Below are positions 42,181-51,067 of a DNA stretch of 64,000 nucleotides, piece by piece (positions within the stretch are counted from its first letter, which is position 1; every line of letters starts with the position of its first letter). The stretch covers positions 5,332,001 through 5,396,000 of the forward strand of contig AP026073.1 in the NCBI GenBank assembly GCA_024349765.1, read 5' to 3'. Source of the stretch: Streptomyces nigrescens. Its GTDB lineage: Bacteria; Actinomycetota; Actinomycetes; Streptomycetales; Streptomycetaceae. The notes beneath the pieces were generated by a model. The model ran no database searches. It saw only the letters and a list, made by a program, of their open reading frames with translations, and was not told where the DNA came from. The translations under genes were made by a program, and so were the position numbers.

Positions 42181-43308
42181 TCACCGTCCCGCCCCCCTCT
42201 TCCGCTCCATCATGTGCCGGCCGAGCGCCTGCTTCTGCCGCCAGTCGCGCCGGATCTCGGCCCGCAGCCGGGCGTCCGTCTTGGCCACGATGCGCTGGTT
42301 CTCCCGCAGCAGCTTCCGGTAGCTCTCCAGCCGGCGCACCGCCAACTCACCGCTCTCCAGGGCGGCTTGGACCGCACACCCCGGCTCGGTCCGGTGCGCG
42401 CAGTCATGGAAGCGGCACTCCTCGGCCAGCGCCTCGACGTCCGAGAACGTCCGGGACAGCCCGCCCTCGGCGTCCCACATCCCGACCCCGCGCAGCCCGG
42501 GCGTATCGATCAGCACGCCACCGCCGGGCAGTGCGAGCAGATCGCGGGTGGTCGTGGTGTGCCGGCCCTTGCCGTCCCGGTCCCGGGTGGCCTGTACGGT
42601 CTGCACACTCGCCCCCACCAGCGCATTCGCCAGCGTGGACTTGCCCGCGCCGGACTGCCCCAGGAGGACGGACGTCCCCCCGGCCAGTACGGCGGCCAGC
42701 ACGTCGAGCCCCTCACCGGTCTCCGAGCTGACCGCCAGCACCTGTACCCCGGGGGCGGCCGACTCCGCGTCCGCCACCAGGTGGGCCAGCCCGCGCGCGT
42801 CCCCGGCCAGGTCGGCCTTGGTCAGCACCACCAGCGGCTGTCCCCCGCTCTCCCAGGCCAGCGAGACGAACCGTTCGATGCGTCCGAGGTCCAGCGCATC
42901 GGCCAGCGAGACCGCGATCACCGCATGATCGACGTTCGCCGCCAGGATCTGCCCCTCGGAACGCTTCGACGACGTGGACCGCACGAACGACGTACGCCGC
43001 GGCAGCAACGCCCGCAGCACGCCGTCCAGATGGTCATCGGTCCGGCCGTTCGCCAGATCGAGGACGGCCCAGTCACCCGTGCACGGCACCCGCATCGGAT
43101 CACCGGTCGCCACCAGCGCGGTGTCCGCCAGCACGGTCCGGACGCCGTCACCGTCGGGGACGACGGCGTCCACGCGCCCGCGATCCACACGGACGACACG
43201 ACCGGGCACGAACCCCTGCCCGGCAAAGGGGGTGAAACTCTCCGCGAACCCGTCGTCCCAGCCGTAGGCCGTCAACGGATGCGCAGCGGAAAGATCGAGG
43301 TCGAACAA
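42181..43308 (-). CDS. rsgA: Ribosome small subunit-dependent GTPase A
   Basis: A 375-residue circularly permuted GTPase that acts late in 30S subunit assembly. The G motifs occur in the order G4-G1-G3: VVLTKADLAG, GQSGAGKSTLANAL, then DTPGLRGVG. The OB-fold lies N-terminal, and CRFHDCAHRTEPGC is the C-terminal zinc site. Translation must start at the TTG at 43308 or further in, because an in-frame TGA lies 15 bases upstream; GAAGG about 12 bases before supports TTG. A 23-codon ORF with a far better ribosome site lies upstream on the same strand and may govern its expression. Confidence 0.92.
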   Translation of the reverse strand: MFDLDLSAAHPLTAYGWDDGFAESFTPFAGQGFVPGRVVRVDRGRVDAVVPDGDGVRTVLADTALVATGDPMRVPCTGDWAVLDLANGRTDDHLDGVLRALLPRRTSFVRSTSSKRSEGQILAANVDHAVIAVSLADALDLGRIERFVSLAWESGGQPLVVLTKADLAGDARGLAHLVADAESAAPGVQVLAVSSETGEGLDVLAAVLAGGTSVLLGQSGAGKSTLANALVGASVQTVQATRDRDGKGRHTTTTRDLLALPGGGVLIDTPGLRGVGMWDAEGGLSRTFSDVEALAEECRFHDCAHRTEPGCAVQAALESGELAVRRLESYRKLLRENQRIVAKTDARLRAEIRRDWRQKQALGRHMMERKRGAGR

Positions 43309-43406
43309 CGCAAGGACCCTTCAGGGAAAGCGGCCCCGGCCCACGTCGCAGCGCGCGCACGAGCACCCGTGCGCAGCAGCAGGAAGAAAGCGGAAGTGAC
43401 GACGAG

Positions 43407-43478
43407 TCAGCCGGAGACCACGGAGGTGAAAGTGATGAACTCCTGGATGCGGGCAGCGCCCTTCGCAACGACAGCCAT
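43407..43478 (-). CDS. Small ORF (23 aa) upstream of rsgA, putative leader peptide
   Basis: The minus strand reads MAVVAKGAARIQEFITFTSVVSG then TGA. An excellent Shine-Dalgarno (GGGAGGTGAAG) lies 5 bases upstream of the ATG, much stronger than that of rsgA, which starts 98 bases after its stop. The 9 bases of the ribosome site (complement of 43484-43492) are exactly complementary to codons near the end of this ORF (43422-43430), so the message can fold to hide its own start signal. The peptide matches nothing I recognise. A regulatory leader or a small membrane-interacting peptide are both possible. It was overlooked because of its size. Confidence 0.6.
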   Translation of the reverse strand: MAVVAKGAARIQEFITFTSVVSG

Positions 43479-43492
43479 CGGTCTTCACCTCC
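43422..43492 (-). promoter_or_regulatory. Ribosome-site sequestering hairpin in the rsgA leader
   Basis: GGAGGTGAA and TTCACCTCC, 43422-43430 and 43484-43492 on the plus strand, are perfect complements enclosing almost the whole 23-codon ORF. On the minus-strand RNA the 5' arm is the Shine-Dalgarno site. Opening and closing of this stem by a translating ribosome is a natural switch. Confidence 0.6.
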
Positions 43493-43616
43493 CGGATTCC
43501 TCAACGGCCGACAAGGACAACGGCCTCGGGCCGCCCTCCACAACCCGCTCACCGTAAACCAGCTCCGCTCCGCGCCGCCAACCCTTTTTCGGCGGCGCCG
43601 CGCCGGTCCGCGGGCG

Positions 43617-44261
43617 TCAGTCGTCGGCCGGGCTCGCGAGCTGGGCCGCCACACCGCCCAGGATCATGCGGAGGCCGAATTCGAAGCCGCGGTCGTCGAG
43701 GGCGGTCGGGGACGGGTCGACCCGGGTGGCGGCTTCGAGGGAGTCGGCCAGGGCGGGGTAGTCGGGGCGGTAGGCGGCGGGCGGCTGGGTGAAGCCGGCC
43801 GCGTAGGTCTCCAGGGCCGAGCCGATGACCAGGAAGTCGAGGGCGGCGGCCGTCTCGGCGGCCAGGGCGGGGGTGCAGCCCGCACGGATCAGGGTGGCGA
43901 GCAGGGTGTCGTACTCGCGCAGCGCGCCCTGGGTGTGCACACCGCGGCGGGCGACCAGGGCGATGGCGTTGGGGTGGCGCTGGAAGACCCGCCGGTAGCC
44001 GCGGGCGTACGCGGCGATGCCCTCGGACCAGGGATCGCGGTGCAGCGGGGTGTGGTCGATCTCGGCGTCGAGCAGCTCGCTGACGGCGTCCAGGATGTCG
44101 TCCTTCGAGCCGATGTGGTTGTAGAGCGACGCGCCGCGCACGCCGAGCCGGTCGGCCAGGGCCCGCATGGTGAGTGCTTCGTAGCCGCGGTCGTCGATCA
44201 GCTCCAGAGCCGCGTGCGCTATGGCCGTCCTGCTCAGCAATGTCTGATGTGGGCGGCCCAC
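43617..44261 (-). CDS. TetR-family regulator
   Basis: A 214-residue TetR regulator with an N-terminal HTH: LSRTAIAHAALELIDDRGYEAL, then LADRLGVRGASLYNHIGSKDDIL. The C-terminal part (RGVHTQGALREYDTLLATLIRAG, and the FGLRMILGGV end) resembles the TetR_C domain of tetracycline-repressor-like proteins. Start is GTG at 44261. It is divergent from the APC permease, and a perfect palindrome ACTAAC-AAA-GTTAGT lies between them, so it probably represses both itself and the permease/agmatine deiminase genes. Confidence 0.92.
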   Translation of the reverse strand: MGRPHQTLLSRTAIAHAALELIDDRGYEALTMRALADRLGVRGASLYNHIGSKDDILDAVSELLDAEIDHTPLHRDPWSEGIAAYARGYRRVFQRHPNAIALVARRGVHTQGALREYDTLLATLIRAGCTPALAAETAAALDFLVIGSALETYAAGFTQPPAAYRPDYPALADSLEAATRVDPSPTALDDRGFEFGLRMILGGVAAQLASPADD

Positions 44262-44352
44262 GACACCCTCGCTTCCCCTCGAATTCCTGGCTTTTCAAGG
44301 TTACTCACCGGCAGGGGCTTCACAGAGCGGCCTGACGTCCCTACCTTCGCCG

Positions 44353-44367
44353 ACTAACAAAGTTAGT
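44353..44367. promoter_or_regulatory. TetR operator candidate
   Basis: ACTAAC-AAA-GTTAGT is a perfect 6-3-6 palindrome in the divergent promoter region, followed by an AT-rich tttaatcg. It lies 29 bases before the permease start and 91 bases before the regulator start. Confidence 0.7.
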
Positions 44368-44396
44368 TTTAATCGAACCGCCAGGCGAGGTACGCC

Positions 44397-45989
44397 ATGC
44401 CCCACTCCACGCCCCCGCACCGGCCGCCCACCGGCAACCCGGACACCGCTGCCGCCCGGGACGGCGACGCCGCCCGTCTCGCATCGCTGGGCTACACCCA
44501 AGAACTCCGCCGGAGCCTGAACATCCTGGGAAACATCGCCATGGGCTTCGCCGTGGTCTCCCCGGTGGTCGCGCTGTACGCGGTCTCCATGATCGGCACG
44601 ATGATCGCCGGGCCGGCGTGGATCTGGGCGCTGCCCGTGGTCCTGGCCGGGCAGTGCCTGGTGGTCAACGTCTACTCCGAACTGACCTCGCAGTGGCCGC
44701 TGGCCGGCGGCCCCTACCAGTGGGGGCGGCGGCTCATCGGCCCCCGGTTCGGCTGGTTGAGCGGCTGGGTCTGGCAGTTCGCGGTGATGTTCGGGAACAC
44801 CACCGTCGCCTATCTGACGGCGCCCTGGGTGTTCGCGCTCCTCGGGGTGACGCCGTCGCCGGGCGCGATGGTCGCCGTCTCGATGGCCATCGTGCTGCTC
44901 TGCGCGCTGGTCAACGCGTACGGCATCAACCTCCTGAAGTGGTTCGTCTCGGCGGGCATCGCGGGCGAGGCCATCGCCTCCGTGCTGGTCGGCCTGTCCC
45001 TCCTGCTCTTCTTCCGCAAGCACCCGTTCTCGCTGTTCACGCACACCTTCGGCGCCGAGGCGCTGTCCGGCGACTCGGTGCCGCTGGCGCTGCTGACCGT
45101 GCTCGCCGTCGCCGGCTGGGCCTTCATCGGCTTCGACGCCTGCGTCTCGACCGCGGAGGAGACCAAGGACGCCGGCCGGCAGGTGCCCCGGGCGATGTGG
45201 TGGGCGCTGCTGTCCGTCGGCGCCGTGGTCATCCTCAACGCGGTGGCCGTGGCCATCTCGTATCCCCACACGGCCACCGCCGTCGCGGGCAAGGACGTCG
45301 ACCCGGTGACCACGGCCGTGGTCACGTCGTTCGGCTCCTGGTTTGACAAGCCGTTCGTGCTCGTGGTGCTGGTCAGCTTCCTCGCCTGCGCCATGGCGTC
45401 CCAGGGCGGTGCGGCCCGCGGCCTGTACTCACTCGCCCGGGACGACGTGTTCCCGTTCTCCCGGCAGGTCAGGAAGGTCAACAAGCAGCAGGCGCCGATC
45501 GGCGGCCTGATCGCCTCCACCCTCGTCTCGGGCGTGGCGCTGCTGCTCGGCCTGAACGCCACCGCGATCGGTTCGCTGATCGCCTTCGGTACGGCGGCCA
45601 CGTTCGTGCCGTTCTTCCTGGTCTCCGCGGCCGCCCTGATCGCGCGGCTGCGCGGCACCTGGGTGCCCGGCGGCCACATCCGCCAGGGCCGCAAGGGCAC
45701 GGTGCTCAACGTCATCGCCGTCGCCTGGACCGGCTTCGAGGTCACCAACGTCGCCTGGCCGCGCGCGGTGCTCGCCCCACCCGGCGCCCCCTGGTACCAG
45801 GTCTGGGCCGCGCCGCTCGGCGTCGCGGTCGTCCTGGGCGCCGGCACGCTCTATCTGATGGCCCGCCGGCCGCAGGACAAGATCCTGGCGGGGGCGGGGG
45901 CGGGTGCGAGCCCCACGGAAGCGGCGGACGCCGAGGCCGCGGAGGCGTCCGGTCCGGCCACACGGCCGCAGTCCCAGCCGCAGCCCTAG
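44397..45989 (+). CDS. APC-superfamily amino acid/polyamine permease
   Basis: A 530-residue transporter with about 12 transmembrane segments. The start (ASLGYTQELRRSLNILGNIAMGFAVVSPV) is typical of the GABA/amino-acid-choline permease branch (BAT1/UGA4-like). LTSQWPLAGGPYQWGRRL and WAFIGFDACVSTAEETKDA are family signatures. The next gene, 136 bp on, is agmatine deiminase, so an agmatine- or putrescine-type substrate is likely but not shown. A long Ala/Glu/Pro-rich C-terminal tail follows the last helix. Confidence 0.92.
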   Translation: MPHSTPPHRPPTGNPDTAAARDGDAARLASLGYTQELRRSLNILGNIAMGFAVVSPVVALYAVSMIGTMIAGPAWIWALPVVLAGQCLVVNVYSELTSQWPLAGGPYQWGRRLIGPRFGWLSGWVWQFAVMFGNTTVAYLTAPWVFALLGVTPSPGAMVAVSMAIVLLCALVNAYGINLLKWFVSAGIAGEAIASVLVGLSLLLFFRKHPFSLFTHTFGAEALSGDSVPLALLTVLAVAGWAFIGFDACVSTAEETKDAGRQVPRAMWWALLSVGAVVILNAVAVAISYPHTATAVAGKDVDPVTTAVVTSFGSWFDKPFVLVVLVSFLACAMASQGGAARGLYSLARDDVFPFSRQVRKVNKQQAPIGGLIASTLVSGVALLLGLNATAIGSLIAFGTAATFVPFFLVSAAALIARLRGTWVPGGHIRQGRKGTVLNVIAVAWTGFEVTNVAWPRAVLAPPGAPWYQVWAAPLGVAVVLGAGTLYLMARRPQDKILAGAGAGASPTEAADAEAAEASGPATRPQSQPQP

Positions 45990-46125
45990 GTGCGGCCCCG
46001 GGCGCCGGCCGTCCCGGAGCCGCCGTCGATCGGCGGTGGTCCCTCCCCGCAGGCCCTCCCCGCAGACCTCCCCGCAGTTCCCCAGTGCCCGCCCCCCACG
46101 TCAGAGCCCCCGTGAGGAGTTCAGC

Positions 46126-47346
46126 ATGACCGAACCCAGCGCACCCGCGTCCGGCGCGGACGCGACGAGCGCGCCCGCCCCCGGCATCACCTCCCCGTCC
46201 GGCACCGGCGCCGGATCCCCCCGGAAGTCCGCGCTCAGCCGACGTGGCTTCGTGACCGCCTCCGCGATGGCCGCCGCCTCGGCCGCCTTCCTCGGTGCCG
46301 GTGCCGGTCGCGCCCGTGCGGCCACGTACAACGGGACGACGTACACCGTCCCCGGCGAGTGGGCGCCGCACGCGGGCTGCCTCATGGCCTTCCCGTGGGA
46401 CGCCGGCGACAACTGGGGTGACAAGCTCCCGGCGGTGCAGAACGAGGTCGCCGACGTGGCCCGCGCGGTCGCCCAGTTCGAGCCGGTCACCATGGTGGCC
46501 AACACCGGCACGGCCGACTTCGTGCGGCAGCAGGTCGGTCCGACCGTCACCGTCATCGAGTACCCCATCAACGACTGCTGGCCGCGCGACAACGGCCCGA
46601 TCTTCGGCGTCGACCGCAGCGGACGGAAGCTCCTCGGCCTCGACTTCGGCTTCAACGGCTGGGGCAACAAGTTCCCGCACGACAAGGACGACAACCTCCC
46701 GACAGGCGTCTGCGACTACCTGGGGGTTCCGCGGCTGCCCGTGGACATGATCTTCGAGGGCGGTGCGCTCCTCCAGGACGGCCAGGGCACGATCATCGGC
46801 ACCGAGGAGTGCCTGCTCAACCCGAACCGCAACCCGGACCTGACCAAGGCCCAGATCGAGGCGAAGCTGCTCGACGCCTATCAGGCGACCAAGATGATCT
46901 GGCTGCCGTACGGGATGTACGGGGACACCGTCACCAACGGCCACGTCGACCTCGTCGCCGCCTACGCCGGTCCGGCGCACCTGCTGATCAATCTGCCGTC
47001 CGACACCGGAGACCCCAACTACGCACGGCTGTCGGAGAACAAAAGAGTGCTGCAGGCCGGTACGGACGCCCAGGGCCGCCGCTTCACCCTGACCGAGATG
47101 AACCAACTGCCCACCTTCACCGTGGGCACGGACGAGGTGATCACCTTCAGCTACACCAACTACTACCCGACGGCCACCGGCGTCGTGGTCCCGACGACGG
47201 ACATCCCGGCGTCCGACACCGCGGCCCTGGCCACCCTCCAGTCCCTCTTCCCCGCCAAGCGGATCGTCGGCGTCTCCGCCCGCACCCTCGCCTGGGGCGG
47301 CGGCGGGGTGCACTGCATCACCCAGCAGATCCCGCGGACGGGCTGA
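46126..47346 (+). CDS. Agmatine deiminase with Tat signal peptide
   Basis: A 406-residue agmatine deiminase (peptidyl-arginine-deiminase fold) that converts agmatine to N-carbamoylputrescine and ammonia. The core shows NDCWPRDNGPIFGVD, IFEGGALLQDGQG, YGMYGDTVTNGHVD and the catalytic Cys in GGGGVHCITQQ. Before it is a twin-arginine signal, SRRGFVTASAMAAASAAFL, ending GRARA, after a 40-residue Ser/Pro/Ala-rich start. Export of a normally cytoplasmic enzyme is the odd point. GTGAGGAG precedes the ATG. It follows the permease as part of a probable TetR-controlled unit. Confidence 0.93.
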   Translation: MTEPSAPASGADATSAPAPGITSPSGTGAGSPRKSALSRRGFVTASAMAAASAAFLGAGAGRARAATYNGTTYTVPGEWAPHAGCLMAFPWDAGDNWGDKLPAVQNEVADVARAVAQFEPVTMVANTGTADFVRQQVGPTVTVIEYPINDCWPRDNGPIFGVDRSGRKLLGLDFGFNGWGNKFPHDKDDNLPTGVCDYLGVPRLPVDMIFEGGALLQDGQGTIIGTEECLLNPNRNPDLTKAQIEAKLLDAYQATKMIWLPYGMYGDTVTNGHVDLVAAYAGPAHLLINLPSDTGDPNYARLSENKRVLQAGTDAQGRRFTLTEMNQLPTFTVGTDEVITFSYTNYYPTATGVVVPTTDIPASDTAALATLQSLFPAKRIVGVSARTLAWGGGGVHCITQQIPRTG

Positions 47347-47464
47347 ACCGATGTCCTGACCCGTTCTCCTGACCCGTTCCGCTGAGCCGATCCAGCGAAC
47401 GGGACGGGCCGCCGTCGCCGTCGGCGGCGACGCCCGTACGGGGACAGAATGCTAAATATGGGTC

Positions 47465-50329
47465 ATGAGGGAAAAATTCCGGCGAGACGGTGACGGGTCG
47501 CAGGACTCGTCGCCGTCCGTCGGAAACCGCCTCCGGGAGCTGGTCACGGCGCACAGCGTGGCGGGCCAGGTGTTCGTGGTGCAGCTCGCCCTCGTGCTGC
47601 TGTTGATCGTCGCCGCTGCGGTGGCACTGGTCTTCCAGGCGCAGAGTTCGGTCATGGACGACGCCCGGCAGCGTTCGCGCGTCGGGGCGGAGAGCTTCGC
47701 GCACGCGCCGGGCACCCTCGCCGCCATGAAGTCCGCCGATCCGAGCGCGGTGCTGCAGCCCCAGGCGGAGGCGACCCGGAAGGCGACCGGGGTCGACTAC
47801 ATCGTGGCGTTCCGGCCCGACGGCGTCCGCTGGACGCATCCCGATCCGCGGCTGATCGGGAAACGGGTGGTCGGGCCCAGCTTCCGGGAGGCGCTGAAGG
47901 GCCGGACGCTGACCGACACCTTCACGTCCGCCCTGGGGACCGTCGTGGCCACCGTGGTGCCGGTCAGGGACAGTAGCGGACCGGTGGTGGGGCTGGTGTC
48001 CGTGGGGATCCGGGCCGAGCGGGCGAACCAGCGGGTGGAGCACCAACTGCCGCTGCTGCTCGGGTCCGCCGCGGGAGCACTGCTGCTGGTCAGCGGCGGC
48101 GCGGTGCTGGTCAACCGCCGTTTGCGGCGGCAGACGCACGGGCTGGACCCGGCCGAGATGCGGCGGATGTACGACCACCACGACGCGGTGCTGCACGCCG
48201 TACGGGAGGGCGTGCTGATCATCGGCAGCGACGGGCGGCTGATGCTGGCCAACGACGAGGCGCGGCGGCTGCTCGATCTGCCCGAGGACGCGGACCAGGA
48301 ACGGCGGCCGGTCGCGGAGCTGGGGCTGGACCCACGGCTCGATGCCCTGCTGACGTCCGGCCGGGAGGCCACCGACGAGGTCTATCTGGCGGGTGACCGG
48401 CTGCTCGCGGTGAACGTCCGGCCGACCGCGCCGTTCGGCGGTCCGGCCGGGTCGGCGGTGACGCTGCGGGACACCACCGAACTGCGGGTGCTGGCCGGCC
48501 GGGCCGAGGTGGCCCAGGAGCGGCTGAAGCTGATCTACGACGCGGGGCTGCGGATCGGGACGACGCTGGACGTCGGGCGGACCGCGGCGGAGCTGGCCGA
48601 TGTGGCGGTGCCGCGGTTCGCCGACGTGGTCTCCGTCGAGCTGCTGGAGCCGGTGCTGCGCGGCGACGAGCCGGAGGCCTCGCTCAGCAGCGACCTGCGG
48701 CGGATGGCGGTCCGGGGCGTGCCGGAGGACTCGGCGATCTACCGGGTCGGGGACGTGCTGCGGTTCGTGCCCGGTACCCCGATGGCGACGAGCCTGGCGA
48801 GCCGCCGGACCGTGCTCGTACCGGATCTGCGCCGGTCGGAGGAGTGGCGGCGGCAGGACCTGGAGGCCACCCAGCGGGTGCTGGACGCCCGGATCCGCTC
48901 GCTGATCAGTGTGCCGCTGCAGGCGCGGGGCGTGGTGCTGGGGGTGGCCAGCTTCTGGCGCTCGGACCATTCCGACGACTTCGAGGACGAGGATCTGACC
49001 TTCGCCGAGGAACTGGCCGCGCGGGCCGCGATCTCCATCGACAACGCCCGCCGCTACACCCGCGAGCACACCACGGCCGTCACCCTGCAGCGCAGCCTGC
49101 TCCCGCAGGCCCTCCCCGAGCAGTCCGCGCTGGAGGTGGCGCACCGCTACCTGCCCGCGCAGGCGGGGGTCGGCGGCGACTGGTTCGACGTGATCCCGCT
49201 GCCGGGTACCCGGGTCGCGCTGGTCGTCGGCGATGTCGTCGGGCACGGGCTGCACGCCGCCGCGACCATGGGCCGGCTGCGCACCGCGGTGCACAACTTC
49301 TCCGCCCTCGACCTGCCGCCCGACGAGCTGCTCAACCATCTGGACGAGCTGGTCAGCCACATCGACACCGACGAGGCCCGGGCGGCGAGCCGGCGGCCCG
49401 AGGGGACGGACGGCGACGCGGTGGCCTGGCCCGGCATCGGCAGCGATACGGAGGGCATGCGGCCGGGCGGGGGCGGGACCGGGATCACCGGTGCCACCTG
49501 TCTGTACGCCATCTACGACCCGGTGTCCGGCCGGGCGACGGTGGCCCGGGCCGGGCATCCGGGCCCGGCACTGGTTCACCCGGACGGGTCCGTGGCGTTC
49601 CCCGAGGTGCCGGTCTCCCCGCCGCTGGGGCTGGGGGCGAGCGTGCCCGTGGAGACCGCGGAGCTGACGCTGGCGGAGGGTTCGCGGCTGGTGCTGTACA
49701 CCGACGGGCTGGTGGAGGACCGCGACCGTGACATCGACACGGGGCTGGCGATGCTGCACACCGCTCTGGCGTCCGGTGGGCGGCGGGACCCGGACGGGAT
49801 CTGCGCGGCGGTCCTCGACGCGATGCTGCCCGAGCACCCCAGCGACGACATCGCCCTGCTGGTGGCCCGTACGCGGTTGCTGGGGCCCTCCCGGGTGGCC
49901 GAATGGGACGTGCCCTCCGACCCGGCCGCCGTGGCGCCGATCCGGGCCGCCTGTATGCGGAAGCTGGAGTCGTGGGGGCTGGCAGCGATCGGGTTCACCA
50001 CCGAACTGATCCTCAGTGAGCTGATCACCAACGCCATCCGGTACGGCACCCAGCCCATCCAGGTGCGGCTGCTGCACGACCGCACGCTGATCTGCGAGGT
50101 CTCCGACGGCACCAGCGCCTCGCCGCACCTGCGCCGGGCCGCCATCACCGACGAGGGCGGCCGCGGGCTGTTCCTCGTCGCCCAGTTCGCCCAGCGCTGG
50201 GGCACCCGCTACACCCCCGGCGGCAAGGTCATCTGGACCGAGCAGTCGCTCGACGACGGGCAACAGGAGGGCGGCCCGGACTCGGCCGAGGACATCCTCG
50301 ACCAGTGGGACGACGTACCGGCACTGTGA
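47465..50329 (+). CDS. Sensor PP2C (SpoIIE) phosphatase with PAS, GAF and ATPase domains
   Basis: A 954-residue signalling protein. A transmembrane segment (VFVVQLALVLLLIVAAAVALVF, about residues 35-56) precedes an extracellular sCache-like sensor, then a second membrane helix near residue 200. Next come a PAS domain, a GAF domain (GLRIGTTLDVGRTAAELADVAVPRF onward), and the SpoIIE phosphatase (GVGGDWFDVIPLPGTRVALVVGDVVGHG, with the metal-binding Asp residues; LYTDGLVEDRDRDID). A HATPase (ELILSELITNAIRYG, GGRGLFLVAQFAQRWG) ends it. The likely target is an anti-anti-sigma factor; none is adjacent. Confidence 0.93.
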   Translation: MREKFRRDGDGSQDSSPSVGNRLRELVTAHSVAGQVFVVQLALVLLLIVAAAVALVFQAQSSVMDDARQRSRVGAESFAHAPGTLAAMKSADPSAVLQPQAEATRKATGVDYIVAFRPDGVRWTHPDPRLIGKRVVGPSFREALKGRTLTDTFTSALGTVVATVVPVRDSSGPVVGLVSVGIRAERANQRVEHQLPLLLGSAAGALLLVSGGAVLVNRRLRRQTHGLDPAEMRRMYDHHDAVLHAVREGVLIIGSDGRLMLANDEARRLLDLPEDADQERRPVAELGLDPRLDALLTSGREATDEVYLAGDRLLAVNVRPTAPFGGPAGSAVTLRDTTELRVLAGRAEVAQERLKLIYDAGLRIGTTLDVGRTAAELADVAVPRFADVVSVELLEPVLRGDEPEASLSSDLRRMAVRGVPEDSAIYRVGDVLRFVPGTPMATSLASRRTVLVPDLRRSEEWRRQDLEATQRVLDARIRSLISVPLQARGVVLGVASFWRSDHSDDFEDEDLTFAEELAARAAISIDNARRYTREHTTAVTLQRSLLPQALPEQSALEVAHRYLPAQAGVGGDWFDVIPLPGTRVALVVGDVVGHGLHAAATMGRLRTAVHNFSALDLPPDELLNHLDELVSHIDTDEARAASRRPEGTDGDAVAWPGIGSDTEGMRPGGGGTGITGATCLYAIYDPVSGRATVARAGHPGPALVHPDGSVAFPEVPVSPPLGLGASVPVETAELTLAEGSRLVLYTDGLVEDRDRDIDTGLAMLHTALASGGRRDPDGICAAVLDAMLPEHPSDDIALLVARTRLLGPSRVAEWDVPSDPAAVAPIRAACMRKLESWGLAAIGFTTELILSELITNAIRYGTQPIQVRLLHDRTLICEVSDGTSASPHLRRAAITDEGGRGLFLVAQFAQRWGTRYTPGGKVIWTEQSLDDGQQEGGPDSAEDILDQWDDVPAL

Positions 50330-50509
50330 CCCGGGGCCGAACGCCCGCCCTCCCTTCGCTCCCGAACGCCCGCCCTCTCTGCGTGGCCGGACGACCGTCG
50401 TCCCGTCCGGGCCCGGACGCCCGCCGTCCCGTCCGCGTCCGGATGCCCGTCCGTGCGCCCGTGGCTAAGCTCGGCCGGGGGGCCGACGACCCGATCACGG
50501 AGGCTGGCG

Positions 50510-51016
50510 ATGGTGCTGTTGCCCGATGTGCGTGATGTGGCCCCGCGGCTGGCCACCGGCGCGTTCGTCCTGAATGCCGGGCTGACGATGCTGAAGGCCG
50601 ACCAGGGGACGGCCCAGGGCGTGCACGGGATGGCCTGCGCCGCGTATCCCTTCCTGCGGAGGATTCCCGCCGAGCGGTTCACCCGGCTGCTGGCGTGCGC
50701 GGAGGTCGCGGTCGGCGGGGCACTGCTGGCGCCCTTCGTGCCCAGCCGGCTGGCCGGACTGGCGCTGACCGGGTTCTCCGGCGGGCTGGTCGGGATGTAC
50801 CTGCGGACCCCGGGGATGCACGAGCCGGGCAGCCCGCGGCCGACCCAGGAAGGCATCGCGCTGGCCAAGGACGTCTGGATGCTGGGGACCGGACTGGGGT
50901 TGCTGGCCGCACCGTGCAGGCGGCGGGCCGCCGCGCGGGGCCACCGGTGCGGACCCGGCCACCACCACTACGGCCACAAGGCGGCGCGCCGGCACGTGCG
51001 GTGCCGCTGCTGGTGA
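50510..51016 (+). CDS. DoxX-like membrane protein
   Basis: A 168-residue membrane protein with about four hydrophobic segments. LATGAFVLNAGLTMLKAD at the start and FTRLLACAEVAVGGALLAPFVPSRLAGLALTGF in the middle resemble DoxX-type membrane proteins. The end is basic and His/Cys-rich (RGHRCGPGHHHYGHKAARRHVRCRC), which is unusual and could bind metal. GGAGG lies at 50499-50503 before the ATG. Function is unknown. Confidence 0.7.
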   Translation: MVLLPDVRDVAPRLATGAFVLNAGLTMLKADQGTAQGVHGMACAAYPFLRRIPAERFTRLLACAEVAVGGALLAPFVPSRLAGLALTGFSGGLVGMYLRTPGMHEPGSPRPTQEGIALAKDVWMLGTGLGLLAAPCRRRAAARGHRCGPGHHHYGHKAARRHVRCRCW

Positions 51017-51067
51017 GGGAGAGCGGGCGGCGGAAGCGGGTGACGGCCCGCCCGCCCGCGGCGCGGC

